Assembly: GCA_036821905.1 (NCBI GenBank)
Contig: DAISIR010000021.1
Location: 1 to 48,446, forward strand
DNA: 48,446 nucleotides
Origin: Brooklawnia sp937867175
GTDB lineage: Bacteria > Actinomycetota > Actinomycetes > Propionibacteriales > Propionibacteriaceae
Direction of reading: 5' to 3'
Shown in pieces: positions 39,108-47,176 of this stretch (the stretch's first letter is position 1; every line of letters begins with the position of its first letter). The translations under genes and the position numbers were made by a program. A model generated the notes under the pieces. It was not told where the DNA came from. It made no database searches and saw only the letters and a program-made list of their open reading frames with translations.

Positions 39108-39183
39108 GGCAAGCGCCATCAACTCCGAGAACTCGCCGGGGTGGGCAAATAGACTGGACGCTACAAGCAGAGGAGCGGAAGAA

Positions 39184-40089
39184 ATGGCAAAGGTCGCTTT
39201 CATTGGTCTCGGCACGATGGGTAGCGGGATGGCAAGCAACTTGCTGACCGCCGGTCATGAGGTCACCGTCTTCAACCGGACGCCAGAGCGGGCTGACCGA
39301 CTCGCTGGTCAAGGGGCTGCTGTCGTGTCCAGTCTGTCCGAGGCGGTGAAGGACGCGGAGTTCGTCATGTACTGCCTGTCGGACGACACAGCGGTGGAGG
39401 ACGTGGCGTTGGGTGCCGACGGCGTAATGGTCAATGCCGACCCCGCGGCGATCGTCATCGACCTGTCCACCATCTCGCCGGCGATGAGCGCGCGTGAGCA
39501 TGCGGCAGCCGAGGAGCGCGGCATTCGTTTCCTGGACGCCCCGGTCTTCGGCTCCAAGACCGAGGCGCAGACCGGCGGTCTGTGGGTCGTCGTCGGCGGT
39601 CGCCGCGACGACTACGAGGCCGCGATGCCGGTGCTCGAGCCCATCAGCGAGACCACGCACTACATGGGTCCGGCCACCAGCGGCTGCAAGATGAAGTTGG
39701 TCGGCAACTTGTGCGTGGCCGCCCAGATGCAGTCGCTGGGTGACGCGCTCACCTTGGCCGCCAAGTCTGGGCTCGACCCGTCCGACGTCGTCGACGTGCT
39801 CGACGTCACCGACTTCAAGACTCCGATCTACTCGGGGGTGGGCCGCAATGTGATCCGCGGCGACTACAGCAAATCGTTCGCGCTGGAACTTCTGCTGAAA
39901 GACCTTTGGCTGATCGAGGACTTCTCGCACATTGTGGGGGTCGACCTGCCGGTTCTGGACACCACCATGCGGCTGGCGCAGTTCGGCGTCAACCGGGGCA
40001 TGGGCGATCTCAATGCGTCCTCGATCATCAAGATCATCTCGGCCAGCGCGGGGGTCGACCTGACACGTGGACGGCCGGACGCCGAGTGA
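39184..40089 (+). CDS. Beta-hydroxyacid dehydrogenase (3-hydroxyisobutyrate dehydrogenase family)
   Basis: A 301-residue NAD(P)-dependent oxidoreductase. The N-terminal Rossmann motif is VAFIGLGTMGSGMASNLL with FNRTPERA following; the family motif VIDLSTISP, the substrate-loop FLDAPVFGSKTEAQTGG and the catalytic Lys in SGCKMKLVGN are present. Candidates are 3-hydroxyisobutyrate, tartronate semialdehyde or succinic semialdehyde-type substrates; none is fixed by context. GAGGAGCGG lies just before ATG 39184. Downstream is a spermidine-synthase-like gene, 55 bp away. Confidence 0.88.
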   Translation: MAKVAFIGLGTMGSGMASNLLTAGHEVTVFNRTPERADRLAGQGAAVVSSLSEAVKDAEFVMYCLSDDTAVEDVALGADGVMVNADPAAIVIDLSTISPAMSAREHAAAEERGIRFLDAPVFGSKTEAQTGGLWVVVGGRRDDYEAAMPVLEPISETTHYMGPATSGCKMKLVGNLCVAAQMQSLGDALTLAAKSGLDPSDVVDVLDVTDFKTPIYSGVGRNVIRGDYSKSFALELLLKDLWLIEDFSHIVGVDLPVLDTTMRLAQFGVNRGMGDLNASSIIKIISASAGVDLTRGRPDAE

Positions 40090-40144
40090 GTGTCTCCCCA
40101 GGCGTGCCGCCGGGCGGACGCCGTAGGGCTGCTGGACGTGCAAG

Positions 40145-40948
40145 ATGAGTACTGATTTCCGCTTGGTCGCAGACGCCCCCGGTTGGGTGCTCGTGATGGA
40201 CGGTGTCGCCCAGTCGTGGCTCGACCCGGACGACCCGACGCACCTCGAGTTCGGTTACATGCTGCGGATGGCCGACTACTTGGACGCAGCCCGACCTCGG
40301 GGCGAGCGGATGCGGGTGATCCACGTAGGTGGCGCAGCCATGACGATGGCGCGCTACGTGGCGGCCAGGCGTCCCACCTCGCCACAGATCGTCCTCGAAC
40401 CCAATCAGGCACTCACCGAGATGGTGCGCTGCGAGTTGCCGCTGCCGGCGAAGTCGGGCATCAAGGTTCGCGCCGTCGACGGGCGCAGTGGCATCGCGGC
40501 GATGCCGAATCACTACGCGCAGGTCGTGATCGTGGACGCCTTCGCCGACGCCCAGGTGCCGGCCGAACTGGTCACCGTCGAATTCGCTGCGGAGCTGGCT
40601 CGCGTCCTGCGCCGCGATGGCCTGGTCCTGTTCAACTTGATCGACATCCACCCCCTCGGCTGGACGCGGCGCGTGCTGGCGACCCTCGAGTTGTGCTTCC
40701 CCGAGTTGGCGCTCAGCGCCGAATCGGCCACCCTGAAAGGCAGGCGCCACGGCAACCTGGTCGCCGCCGCCAGCCGCGTGCCGCTGCCGCTGGACCAGGT
40801 GGTGCGTCGTGCCGCCGGCTCGGCCTTCCCGTTCCGCGTCCTGCACGGGCCCGCGCTGCAGCAGTTCATGGGACGCCCGGAGCCCTTCACCGACCTCGAC
40901 GCCGAACCCTCACCCAGCGTCGAGCGGGGGCCACACTATTTCGAGTGA
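40145..40948 (+). CDS. Spermidine synthase-like protein (aminopropyltransferase/methyltransferase fold)
   Basis: A 267-residue protein with the Rossmann-like fold of spermidine synthases: HLEFGYMLRMADYLD, the nucleotide-binding VIHVGGAAMTMARY, acidic LEPNQAL and VIVDAFADAQVP. In true spermidine synthases the equivalent motifs are GGGDG and D-D-A; here the glycine motif and aminopropyl-binding residues look degenerate. Such proteins are common in actinobacteria and many lack demonstrated polyamine activity, so a methyltransferase or other role is possible. No speD is nearby. ATG 40145 is used; no strong ribosome site. Confidence 0.75.
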   Translation: MSTDFRLVADAPGWVLVMDGVAQSWLDPDDPTHLEFGYMLRMADYLDAARPRGERMRVIHVGGAAMTMARYVAARRPTSPQIVLEPNQALTEMVRCELPLPAKSGIKVRAVDGRSGIAAMPNHYAQVVIVDAFADAQVPAELVTVEFAAELARVLRRDGLVLFNLIDIHPLGWTRRVLATLELCFPELALSAESATLKGRRHGNLVAAASRVPLPLDQVVRRAAGSAFPFRVLHGPALQQFMGRPEPFTDLDAEPSPSVERGPHYFE

Positions 40949-41084
40949 GCGGCCGGACGCGGGCGCAGGTCGCCAAAGCAGGTGATCGGTGCATGACGCA
41001 CGGGTTGACAGGTGGACTGCCTGCGCTTGTGCCTCGGTGACCTGACAGTCTTGGGCCTGTACCACTTCGGAAAGGGACTGAACG

Positions 41085-41987
41085 ATGAAGCGTCCGTTGG
41101 CGGCCACCATTGCCGCATTGTCTGCCTGTGCCACGCTGTTGGCGGGGTGTGGTTCCAACAGCCTGAGCTCCGGTGGGTCGACGAGCGGCCAGCCTTCGGG
41201 CTCGACGCTGCCCGCCGTCCAGGCGAGCCAGGAACTCAATGCCGCGCTTCCCGATGCGATCAGGCAGGCCGGCGTGATCGAGGTCGGCGCCGACCCGACC
41301 TACAAGCCGAACGAGTACATGGACGGCACCACCATCGTCGGCATGAACGTCGAGTTGCTCGACGCGGTCGCGGCCCGCCTCGGCATCAAGGCCCACTGGA
41401 ACCCGTCGGCTTTCGACGCGATCCTGGCCGGCGTCCAGGCCGCCAAGTACGACATCGGAAGCTCGTCGTTCACCATTACTGCCGCCCGGATGGAGACCAT
41501 CACGTTCACGCAGTACTTGAACGTGGGTACCCAGTGGGCGACGCTGGCCGGCAACCCGCAGGGTGTCGATCCCAAGAATCCTTGCGGCAAGACCATCGCC
41601 TACCAGACCGGCACCACCCAGCAGGACGAGATGGCCGCCGCGCAGCAGCAGTGCGCGTCCAACCCGATCGTCGAACTGTCCTACACCGGTCAGGACGAGG
41701 TGAACAACGCATTGATGATCGGCAAGGCAGACGCCATGCTGGCCGACTACCCGATCACCCAGAACGCCATCCGCACCTCCGACGGCAAAATGGAGGCCCT
41801 TGGCGAGCAGTACGGTGCCGCTCCTTACGGCTTCGCGGTCGCCAAGGACAACACGCAACTCGCGGAGGCGATTTCTGGGGCGCTGTACGACATCAAGGAG
41901 TCTGGTCACTACAGCGCAATCCTCGACAAGTACGGCGTGAGTCAGGCGGCGGTTGACGCCTTCCCGGTCAACCCCAAGGTGTCATGA
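41085..41987 (+). CDS. Polar amino acid ABC transporter substrate-binding lipoprotein
   Basis: A 300-residue secreted binding protein. The signal peptide ends in lipobox L19-A-G-C22, followed by a Ser/Gly-rich linker. The body matches family-3 solute-binding proteins: VGADPTYKPNEYMD, NVELLDAVAARLGIK and GSSSFTITAARMETITFTQYL. It probably binds a polar or charged amino acid; the ligand is not predictable. GAAAGGG lies 8 nt before the ATG. A TTGACA at 41005-41010 could be the -35, but no good -10 follows. The permease start overlaps its stop by 4 bp. Confidence 0.9.
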   Translation: MKRPLAATIAALSACATLLAGCGSNSLSSGGSTSGQPSGSTLPAVQASQELNAALPDAIRQAGVIEVGADPTYKPNEYMDGTTIVGMNVELLDAVAARLGIKAHWNPSAFDAILAGVQAAKYDIGSSSFTITAARMETITFTQYLNVGTQWATLAGNPQGVDPKNPCGKTIAYQTGTTQQDEMAAAQQQCASNPIVELSYTGQDEVNNALMIGKADAMLADYPITQNAIRTSDGKMEALGEQYGAAPYGFAVAKDNTQLAEAISGALYDIKESGHYSAILDKYGVSQAAVDAFPVNPKVS

Positions 41988-42976
41988 CCCAAATCGGGGC
42001 TGCCCCAACCGATGACGCGCGCCCCGGGACGATAGACGCGATCCCGGTGCGCCGTCCGGGGCGCATCGTGGCTGCGGTCATCGCGGGCGCGATCGGGGCG
42101 CTGATCATCGTCCAGTTGATCGTCAACCCCGCGTTCGACTGGGCCTTCACCTTCGAGGCCATGAATCAGAGCGCGGTGATCCGGGGGTTCATCTTCGGAA
42201 CCCTGACCGCCACCGTCGGGGCGATGGCGCTCGGTGTGGCACTCGGGGTGGGGCTGGCTGTCATGCGGATGTCTGAGAACCCGGTGCTGCGGTGGTCGGC
42301 GGGTGTCTACATCTGGTTCTTCCGGGCGATCCCGCGCTACGTGCTCCTGCTCATCCTCGGTGCGGCGGGCGCGTTCGCCGTGGGCGGCCTGGGCATCGGT
42401 ATCCCTTTCGATCGTGAAATCCTGGCGCTGTTCGGCATCGACGGCACCATGCGTATCGCCACCATCGACTTGAACAAGCTCTCCACCACCATCTGGATGG
42501 CCATTCTCGGCCTCGGGCTGTCCGAGGCCGCCTACATGGCCGAGATCGCCCGTTCCGGCATCATGAGCGTCGACAAGGGCCAGTGGGAGGCCGCCAGCGC
42601 GCTGGGCATGAGCAACGGCGAAACCATGTGGCGCATCATCTTGCCGCAGGCGATGCGAGTGATCATCCCGCCCACCGGCAACGAGACCATCGCCATGTTC
42701 AAGGACACCTCGCTGCTCAGCGCTCTGCCGCTAGCCACCGAGATGTTCTTCCAGTTCCGGATGATCGGCACCGCCACCTACAAGCTGATCCCCAGCTATG
42801 CCGGTGCAACGCTCTACTACGTCATCACCGCGACCGTCCTCGGGATCGGCCAGTCGTGGCTGGAGAAGCGGTTCGGCCGCGGCTATGAGGCCTCCGACGC
42901 CAAACAGCGCCGCAAGACCAAGGTGGCGGTCGATCCGGACAGCAACTCGTTACGCTTCGCGGGGGCCGACCATTGA
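41984..42976 (+). CDS. Polar amino acid ABC transporter permease
   Basis: A 330-residue inner-membrane protein of the HisM/GlnP type. It has an N-terminal helix (IVAAVIAGAIGALIIVQLIV) and then about five more. FFRAIPRYVLLLIL corresponds to the family's FRGTP-LVQL segment, and the EAA loop reads EAASALGMSNGETMWRIILPQA. It forms the channel with the ATPase that follows. As it is the only permease here, it should act as a homodimer. The ATG overlaps the binding-protein stop by 4 bp. Confidence 0.92.
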   Translation: MTQIGAAPTDDARPGTIDAIPVRRPGRIVAAVIAGAIGALIIVQLIVNPAFDWAFTFEAMNQSAVIRGFIFGTLTATVGAMALGVALGVGLAVMRMSENPVLRWSAGVYIWFFRAIPRYVLLLILGAAGAFAVGGLGIGIPFDREILALFGIDGTMRIATIDLNKLSTTIWMAILGLGLSEAAYMAEIARSGIMSVDKGQWEAASALGMSNGETMWRIILPQAMRVIIPPTGNETIAMFKDTSLLSALPLATEMFFQFRMIGTATYKLIPSYAGATLYYVITATVLGIGQSWLEKRFGRGYEASDAKQRRKTKVAVDPDSNSLRFAGADH

Positions 42977-43764
42977 CCAGCCAGACCATTGATCGCAGTG
43001 GCGAACCCTTGGTGCGGGCGGTCAACGTCCACAAGTCGTTCGGCGATGTCGAGGTTCTCAAGGGCATCGACCTTGAGGTGTACCCAGGTGAGGTGGTCGT
43101 CCTGCTCGGCCCCTCGGGCTCGGGCAAGACGACCTTCCTGCGCCTGGTCAACCAAATGGAGACCCTCACCGGCGGACGCATCTGGGTAAACAGTGAGTTG
43201 ATCGGTATCGAGGAGCGGGACGGCAAGCTCTACCGCCGCAAAGACTCCGACATCTCGCGCCAACGCTCCAAGATCGGCATGGTCTTCCAGCGGTTCAACC
43301 TCTTCCCGCACAAGACGGCCATTGAGAACATCACCGAGGGCCAACTCGTCGTCACGAAGAAGTCGAAGAAGGCGGCCGAGGAACGAGCTTGGGACCTGCT
43401 GAACCAGGTCGGGCTCACCGACAAGGCGCACGTCTACCCGTCGCAGTTGTCCGGCGGCCAGCAGCAGCGGATCGCGATAGCGCGGGCGTTGGCGATGGAT
43501 CCCGAGTTGATGCTCTTCGACGAACCGACCTCGGCACTCGACCCTGAGCTGGTGGGCGAGGTGTTGACGGTGATGAAGACGCTGGCCTCCGAAGGAGTCA
43601 CGATGATCGTGGTGACCCACGAGATGAGTTTTGCTCGCGAGGTGGCAGACCGCGTCTACTTCATGGACGACGGCGTGGTCGTCGAGTCGGGCACCCCCGC
43701 CGAGGTGCTGGGCAACCCGAAACAGGATCGCACCAAGGCGTTCCTGGCTCGCGTCCGGCGCTGA
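42973..43764 (+). CDS. Polar amino acid ABC transporter ATP-binding protein (GlnQ/HisP type)
   Basis: A 263-residue ATPase. Walker A is GPSGSGKTT, signature LSGGQQQR, Walker B LMLFDEPTSALDPEL and H-loop VTHEMSFARE, which is the pattern of amino-acid importers of the GlnQ/HisP class. The start is a TTG that overlaps the permease stop by 4 bp (TTGA), making this a translationally coupled SBP-permease-ATPase set. Confidence 0.93.
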   Translation: MTSQTIDRSGEPLVRAVNVHKSFGDVEVLKGIDLEVYPGEVVVLLGPSGSGKTTFLRLVNQMETLTGGRIWVNSELIGIEERDGKLYRRKDSDISRQRSKIGMVFQRFNLFPHKTAIENITEGQLVVTKKSKKAAEERAWDLLNQVGLTDKAHVYPSQLSGGQQQRIAIARALAMDPELMLFDEPTSALDPELVGEVLTVMKTLASEGVTMIVVTHEMSFAREVADRVYFMDDGVVVESGTPAEVLGNPKQDRTKAFLARVRR

Positions 43765-43797
43765 CGGGAGAGCCACGTGTGCCCGGGGGTGTGCGGG

Positions 43798-43803
43798 TAG
43801 GTT
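43798..43803 (+). promoter_or_regulatory. Likely -10 box (TAGGTT) for leaderless S10 peptidase mRNA
   Basis: TAGGTT is followed by exactly 7 nt and the GTG at 43811; no Shine-Dalgarno is present. Confidence 0.45.
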
Positions 43804-43810
43804 GGTGCCC

Positions 43811-45298
43811 GTGGAACCCGTCAAGCCGACCCCGCTCGTCGTCCAGACCGTCAGCGCGCCGACCCCAACACCGCTCACCGACTCTTTGGTGGCCAGCCGG
43901 CACACGGTGGCCACCACCGACGGCGAGCTTCGCTACACCGCCCGCACCGGACGCATCGTGCTGCGCGACGACGATGTCGCCGACGGCGTCTTCGGTGGCC
44001 GCACTGATCGCGCCCAGCTCGGCGTCACCGCCTATACCCTCGACGACGCCGACGTCACCGATCGTCCGATCACCTTCTGCTTCAACGGCGGCCCGGGGTC
44101 GGCATCCATCTGGCTGCACCTGGGCCTGGTAGGACCACGCATCATCGACATCGGCGAGGTGGACGAGATCGCGCGTCCGCCCTATCGGCTGACCGACAAC
44201 GCGCACACGCTGCTACGGGCCACCGATCTGGTGATCATCGACGCGATGAGCACCGGCTACTCGCGGGCCGCAGAGGGTCGCAAGGCGAAGGATTGGCACG
44301 GCTGGAAGGCAGACGTCGAGCAGTTCACCGAGGTGATCCGGCTGTGGTGCACCCGGGAGGACCGCTGGATGAGCCCGAAGTTCATCCTGGGCGAGTCGTA
44401 TGGCACCATCCGCGGCGTCTCGGTCGCACAGAAGCTGCAGGATGAGCACGGCATGTACCTGAACGGCATCGTCCTGCTCAGCAGCGTGCTCGACTTCGGC
44501 ACGCAAGATTTCGGCAACCCGCGCTGGGACGAAGCCAGCCTGCACTTCTTGCCCAGCTACGCCGCGATCGCTTGGTACCACGGCAAGCATCCGGGTCGGA
44601 CGCTGGACGAGGTGCGGGCCGAGGCGGAGCGGTTCGCCGACGGACCTTACCGGCTTGCTCTGGCCAAGGGCCGCCGCCTCGACGCCGACGAGCGCAACCA
44701 GGTGGCCGGCACCCTGGCCCGCCTCACCGGGCTGCCGCAACGTTATGTCGAACTGACCAGGCTGCGCATCGAGCACGAACGATTCTGTGCCGAACTGCTG
44801 CGCGACGAGGGCCTGGTGGTGGGACGCATCGACGGCCGGTTCACCGGCCCCGCCGCGTCCGGCACTGAAGAGCTGATGAACACCGACCCCAGCGGGGACG
44901 CCACCCTGGGCGCGTTCACCGCCGCGCTGCATCACTATCTGCGTGCCGAACTGGGTAGCACCGAGGAGATGGCCTACCAGGTGTCTGCCGACTTGTGGCG
45001 CGACTGGGACTACACGCAGTTCCAGGGGCGGCCGGTGAGCGTTGCCGACAAACTGGAGCGTCTGATGCGCGCCAACCCGGCCTTGGCGGTGCGGATCGAG
45101 TATGGCTATTTCGACTTGGCTACGCCATACTTCGCCGCCCAGGACATGGTCGACCACCTGCGGCTGCCTGAGGCGGCGTTCGACCGCATCAGCCACGCCT
45201 ATTACGCCACCGGCCACATGCCCTACCTGCACCAGGCCAGCCGCGTCCGCGAGTCGGACGAGCAGTGCGCCTGGATCCGCGCCTGTTCGGGACGCTGA
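43811..45298 (+). CDS. Peptidase S10, serine carboxypeptidase-like
   Basis: A 495-residue protein with the full S10 triad: Ser196 in GESYGT, Asp435 in GYFDLATPY and His469 in TGHMPYLH, plus the oxyanion motif FNGGPGSAS. S10 enzymes remove C-terminal amino acids or act as esterases or acyltransferases. No signal peptide is visible, so it is probably cytoplasmic, unusual for eukaryotic S10 enzymes but common in bacterial ones. The frame extends 60 codons upstream into the ATPase gene; GTG 43811 is chosen because a -10 box lies 7 nt before it. The sortase-like gene begins 3 bp after the stop. Confidence 0.9.
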   Translation: MEPVKPTPLVVQTVSAPTPTPLTDSLVASRHTVATTDGELRYTARTGRIVLRDDDVADGVFGGRTDRAQLGVTAYTLDDADVTDRPITFCFNGGPGSASIWLHLGLVGPRIIDIGEVDEIARPPYRLTDNAHTLLRATDLVIIDAMSTGYSRAAEGRKAKDWHGWKADVEQFTEVIRLWCTREDRWMSPKFILGESYGTIRGVSVAQKLQDEHGMYLNGIVLLSSVLDFGTQDFGNPRWDEASLHFLPSYAAIAWYHGKHPGRTLDEVRAEAERFADGPYRLALAKGRRLDADERNQVAGTLARLTGLPQRYVELTRLRIEHERFCAELLRDEGLVVGRIDGRFTGPAASGTEELMNTDPSGDATLGAFTAALHHYLRAELGSTEEMAYQVSADLWRDWDYTQFQGRPVSVADKLERLMRANPALAVRIEYGYFDLATPYFAAQDMVDHLRLPEAAFDRISHAYYATGHMPYLHQASRVRESDEQCAWIRACSGR

Positions 45299-45301
45299 AC
45301 C

Positions 45302-45949
45302 ATGGCCGGAACGGGGGCGACCCGCGTGCCCCGCAGGGGTGGGCGCGGGCTGATGGCCGCCTGGGCGGTGCTGCTGGTTGCCGTGCTGGGTGTGGTCGGG
45401 TACACGGTGTGGATGCTGGTGGGCACCACCCAATCGGCGCGCAACCAGGCAGAGCGCAAACTGGCGGACTTCGCGGCGTCCTGCCAGGTGACGGCCAGTA
45501 CCGAGTCGGCCGACGAGGTCATCGGGGTACTCAGCTTCCCCGACCGGTCCGACGCCAACTGGCCGATCATGCCCGGCATCACGCCCGATGACCTGTCGTC
45601 CGGCGTCGGCTGGTATCCGCAGACCGCCCGGCCGGGGGAGATCGGCAACATGGTGCTCACCGGTTATCGAATCACCAACGGCGCCCCGTTCGCCGACCTG
45701 CTCGAGTTCTCCGTTGGTGACCGGGTGCAGGTGGTCACTTGCGACACCGTGTACACCTACGTCATCAAGGTGGCACCCCGCGACCTCACCGTGCAGGCCA
45801 CCAACGACTGGGTGCTGGACGCGGTTCCCGGCGAACCCGGACGACGTCCCACCGGACGGATGATCACGCTGGTCACCAGCCAGGATCTGCTGCCCACCAG
45901 CGACCGGTCGGTGGGCTTCGGGTCGCTGCACTCCACCCAGCCGCGATAG
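45302..45949 (+). CDS. Class E sortase-like protein lacking catalytic His and Cys
   Basis: A 215-residue protein with a basic N-terminus and one membrane helix (AAWAVLLVAVLGVVGYTVWML). The extracellular part aligns by eye to class E sortases along its length: GVGWYPQTARPGEIGN, TNGAPFADL, VGDRVQV and GRMITLVTS. Class E enzymes have AGHR with catalytic His; here the position is Tyr122 (LTGYRITNGAPF). The catalytic Cys of TLTTC is Ser193 (TLVTSQD). Only the active-site Arg (Arg202) remains. Transpeptidase activity is therefore unlikely; a binding, scaffolding or regulatory role is possible. It lies 3 bp after the S10 gene. Confidence 0.75.
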   Translation: MAGTGATRVPRRGGRGLMAAWAVLLVAVLGVVGYTVWMLVGTTQSARNQAERKLADFAASCQVTASTESADEVIGVLSFPDRSDANWPIMPGITPDDLSSGVGWYPQTARPGEIGNMVLTGYRITNGAPFADLLEFSVGDRVQVVTCDTVYTYVIKVAPRDLTVQATNDWVLDAVPGEPGRRPTGRMITLVTSQDLLPTSDRSVGFGSLHSTQPR

Positions 45950-45958
45950 TCGGCCCCT

Positions 45959-45964
45959 TAGACT
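45959..45964 (+). promoter_or_regulatory. Likely -10 box (TAGACT) for leaderless pyrE mRNA
   Basis: TAGACT is followed by 7 nt and ATG 45972; there is no ribosome binding site. This would give pyrE its own promoter. Confidence 0.5.
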
Positions 45965-45971
45965 TACCGGC

Positions 45972-46511
45972 ATGAGCGACCGTGATGACCTGCGCGACCT
46001 GATCAATGAGTTGGCCGTGGTACGGGGCCGGGTGACGTTGGCGTCGGGGCGGGAGGCCGACTACTACATTGATGTGCGCCGGGTCACTCTGGACGGGCAG
46101 GCTGCGCCGCTGGTGGGCCGCATCATGAACGAACTGGTCGCCGACTGGGAGTTCTCGATGGTGGGCGGTCTGACCATGGGTGCCGACCCGGTCGCCTTGG
46201 CGATGCTGCACCAGACCGCTGCCGCTGGTGGGCGGCTCGACGCCTTCGTGGTGCGCAAGGACGCCAAAACCCACGGCTTGCACAAGCGCATTGAGGGCTC
46301 ACCGGTCGCCGGGCAGCGGGTTCTCGTCGTGGAGGACACCTCCACCACCGGCGGCTCGGCCTTGCAGGCGGTCGCCGCGCTGCGTGAGGCCGGCGCGCAG
46401 GTGGTCGGGGTGGCCGTGGTGGTCGACAGATCCACCGGCGCCGCGGAGGCGATCGAGGCTGCGGGTCTGCCCTACCGCTACGCCTTTGGCGTCGATGACC
46501 TGAACCTGTGA
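45972..46511 (+). CDS. pyrE: Orotate phosphoribosyltransferase
   Basis: A 179-residue enzyme joining orotate to PRPP to give OMP in pyrimidine synthesis. The N-terminal TLASGREADYYIDVRRVTLDG and the PRPP loop RVLVVEDTSTTGGS are diagnostic; the KDAKTHGLHKRIEG stretch is the catalytic loop. ATG 45972 has a -10 box 7 nt upstream. The stop overlaps the GTG of the methyltransferase gene. Confidence 0.95.
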   Translation: MSDRDDLRDLINELAVVRGRVTLASGREADYYIDVRRVTLDGQAAPLVGRIMNELVADWEFSMVGGLTMGADPVALAMLHQTAAAGGRLDAFVVRKDAKTHGLHKRIEGSPVAGQRVLVVEDTSTTGGSALQAVAALREAGAQVVGVAVVVDRSTGAAEAIEAAGLPYRYAFGVDDLNL

Positions 46512-47176
46512 TCGCAGGCGACCCAGCCGAGGCTGACCCCACCAACACTGATGTCGGGGTCGGACCACATCTTGAACCGTGGCCGGACGATCCGCGACTC
46601 GACCCGGAACTGCTGGCGTCCGGCGACCGTCGTAACGTGGTCGACCGCTACCGCTACTGGAAGATCGACGCCATCGTCTCCGAGATGGACGCCCGGCGGG
46701 CGCGGCTGCGGCCGGCGAGGCTGCAGGTGGCCATCCAGAATTGGCAGCACGACTTCAACATCGGGTCGATTGTGCGCACCGCCAACGCCTTCAACGTTGA
46801 CCGCGTGCACATTGTCGGCAATCGCCGGTGGAACCGTCGGGGCGCCATGGTGACCGACCGCTACCTGCACGTCGTCCACCAGCCCGACGAGTTGTCGCTG
46901 GCCGCCTATTGTGCGGCCGAGGACATCGTCCTAGTCGGAGTCGACAACCTGCCCGGCTCGGTCCCGTTGGAGACGACCGCGTTGCCGCAGGCGTGCTGTC
47001 TGGTCTTCGGCTCGGAGGGCCCGGGACTGACCGACGAGATGGTCGCTGGCTGCCGCCAACTCGTCTCGATCACCCAGTACGGTTCCACCCGGTCGCTGAA
47101 TGCGGGGGCCGCTGCGGCCATCGCCATCTACCAGTGGACGCTGCAGCATGGTGGTGCTGCCAGACTGGGCGAGTGA
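46508..47176 (+). CDS. TrmH/SpoU-family RNA 2'-O-methyltransferase
   Basis: A 222-residue SPOUT methyltransferase. The three motifs are present: NFNIGSIVRTANAFNVDRVHIVG in family form (seen as FNIGSIVRTANAF), LVFGSEGPGL and QYGSTRSLNAGAAAAIAIY, which make the trefoil-knot SAM site. It probably methylates a ribose in tRNA or rRNA; the target is unknown. The N-terminal ~60 residues are an extension with an acidic, Pro-rich start. GTG 46508 overlaps the pyrE stop and the stop overlaps the next gene's start, so the three genes are translationally coupled. Confidence 0.9.
   Translation: MIAGDPAEADPTNTDVGVGPHLEPWPDDPRLDPELLASGDRRNVVDRYRYWKIDAIVSEMDARRARLRPARLQVAIQNWQHDFNIGSIVRTANAFNVDRVHIVGNRRWNRRGAMVTDRYLHVVHQPDELSLAAYCAAEDIVLVGVDNLPGSVPLETTALPQACCLVFGSEGPGLTDEMVAGCRQLVSITQYGSTRSLNAGAAAAIAIYQWTLQHGGAARLGE

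Noticed and set aside
41005..41030. TTGACA as a complete sigma-70-type promoter for the amino acid ABC operon
   Set aside because: The -35 is perfect but no TANNNT -10 lies 16-19 bp downstream.
40993..41040. 15-residue ORF upstream of the amino acid binding protein, as a leader peptide
   Set aside because: The composition shows no run of one amino acid that could sense a substrate, and there is no ribosome site or clear -10 box.
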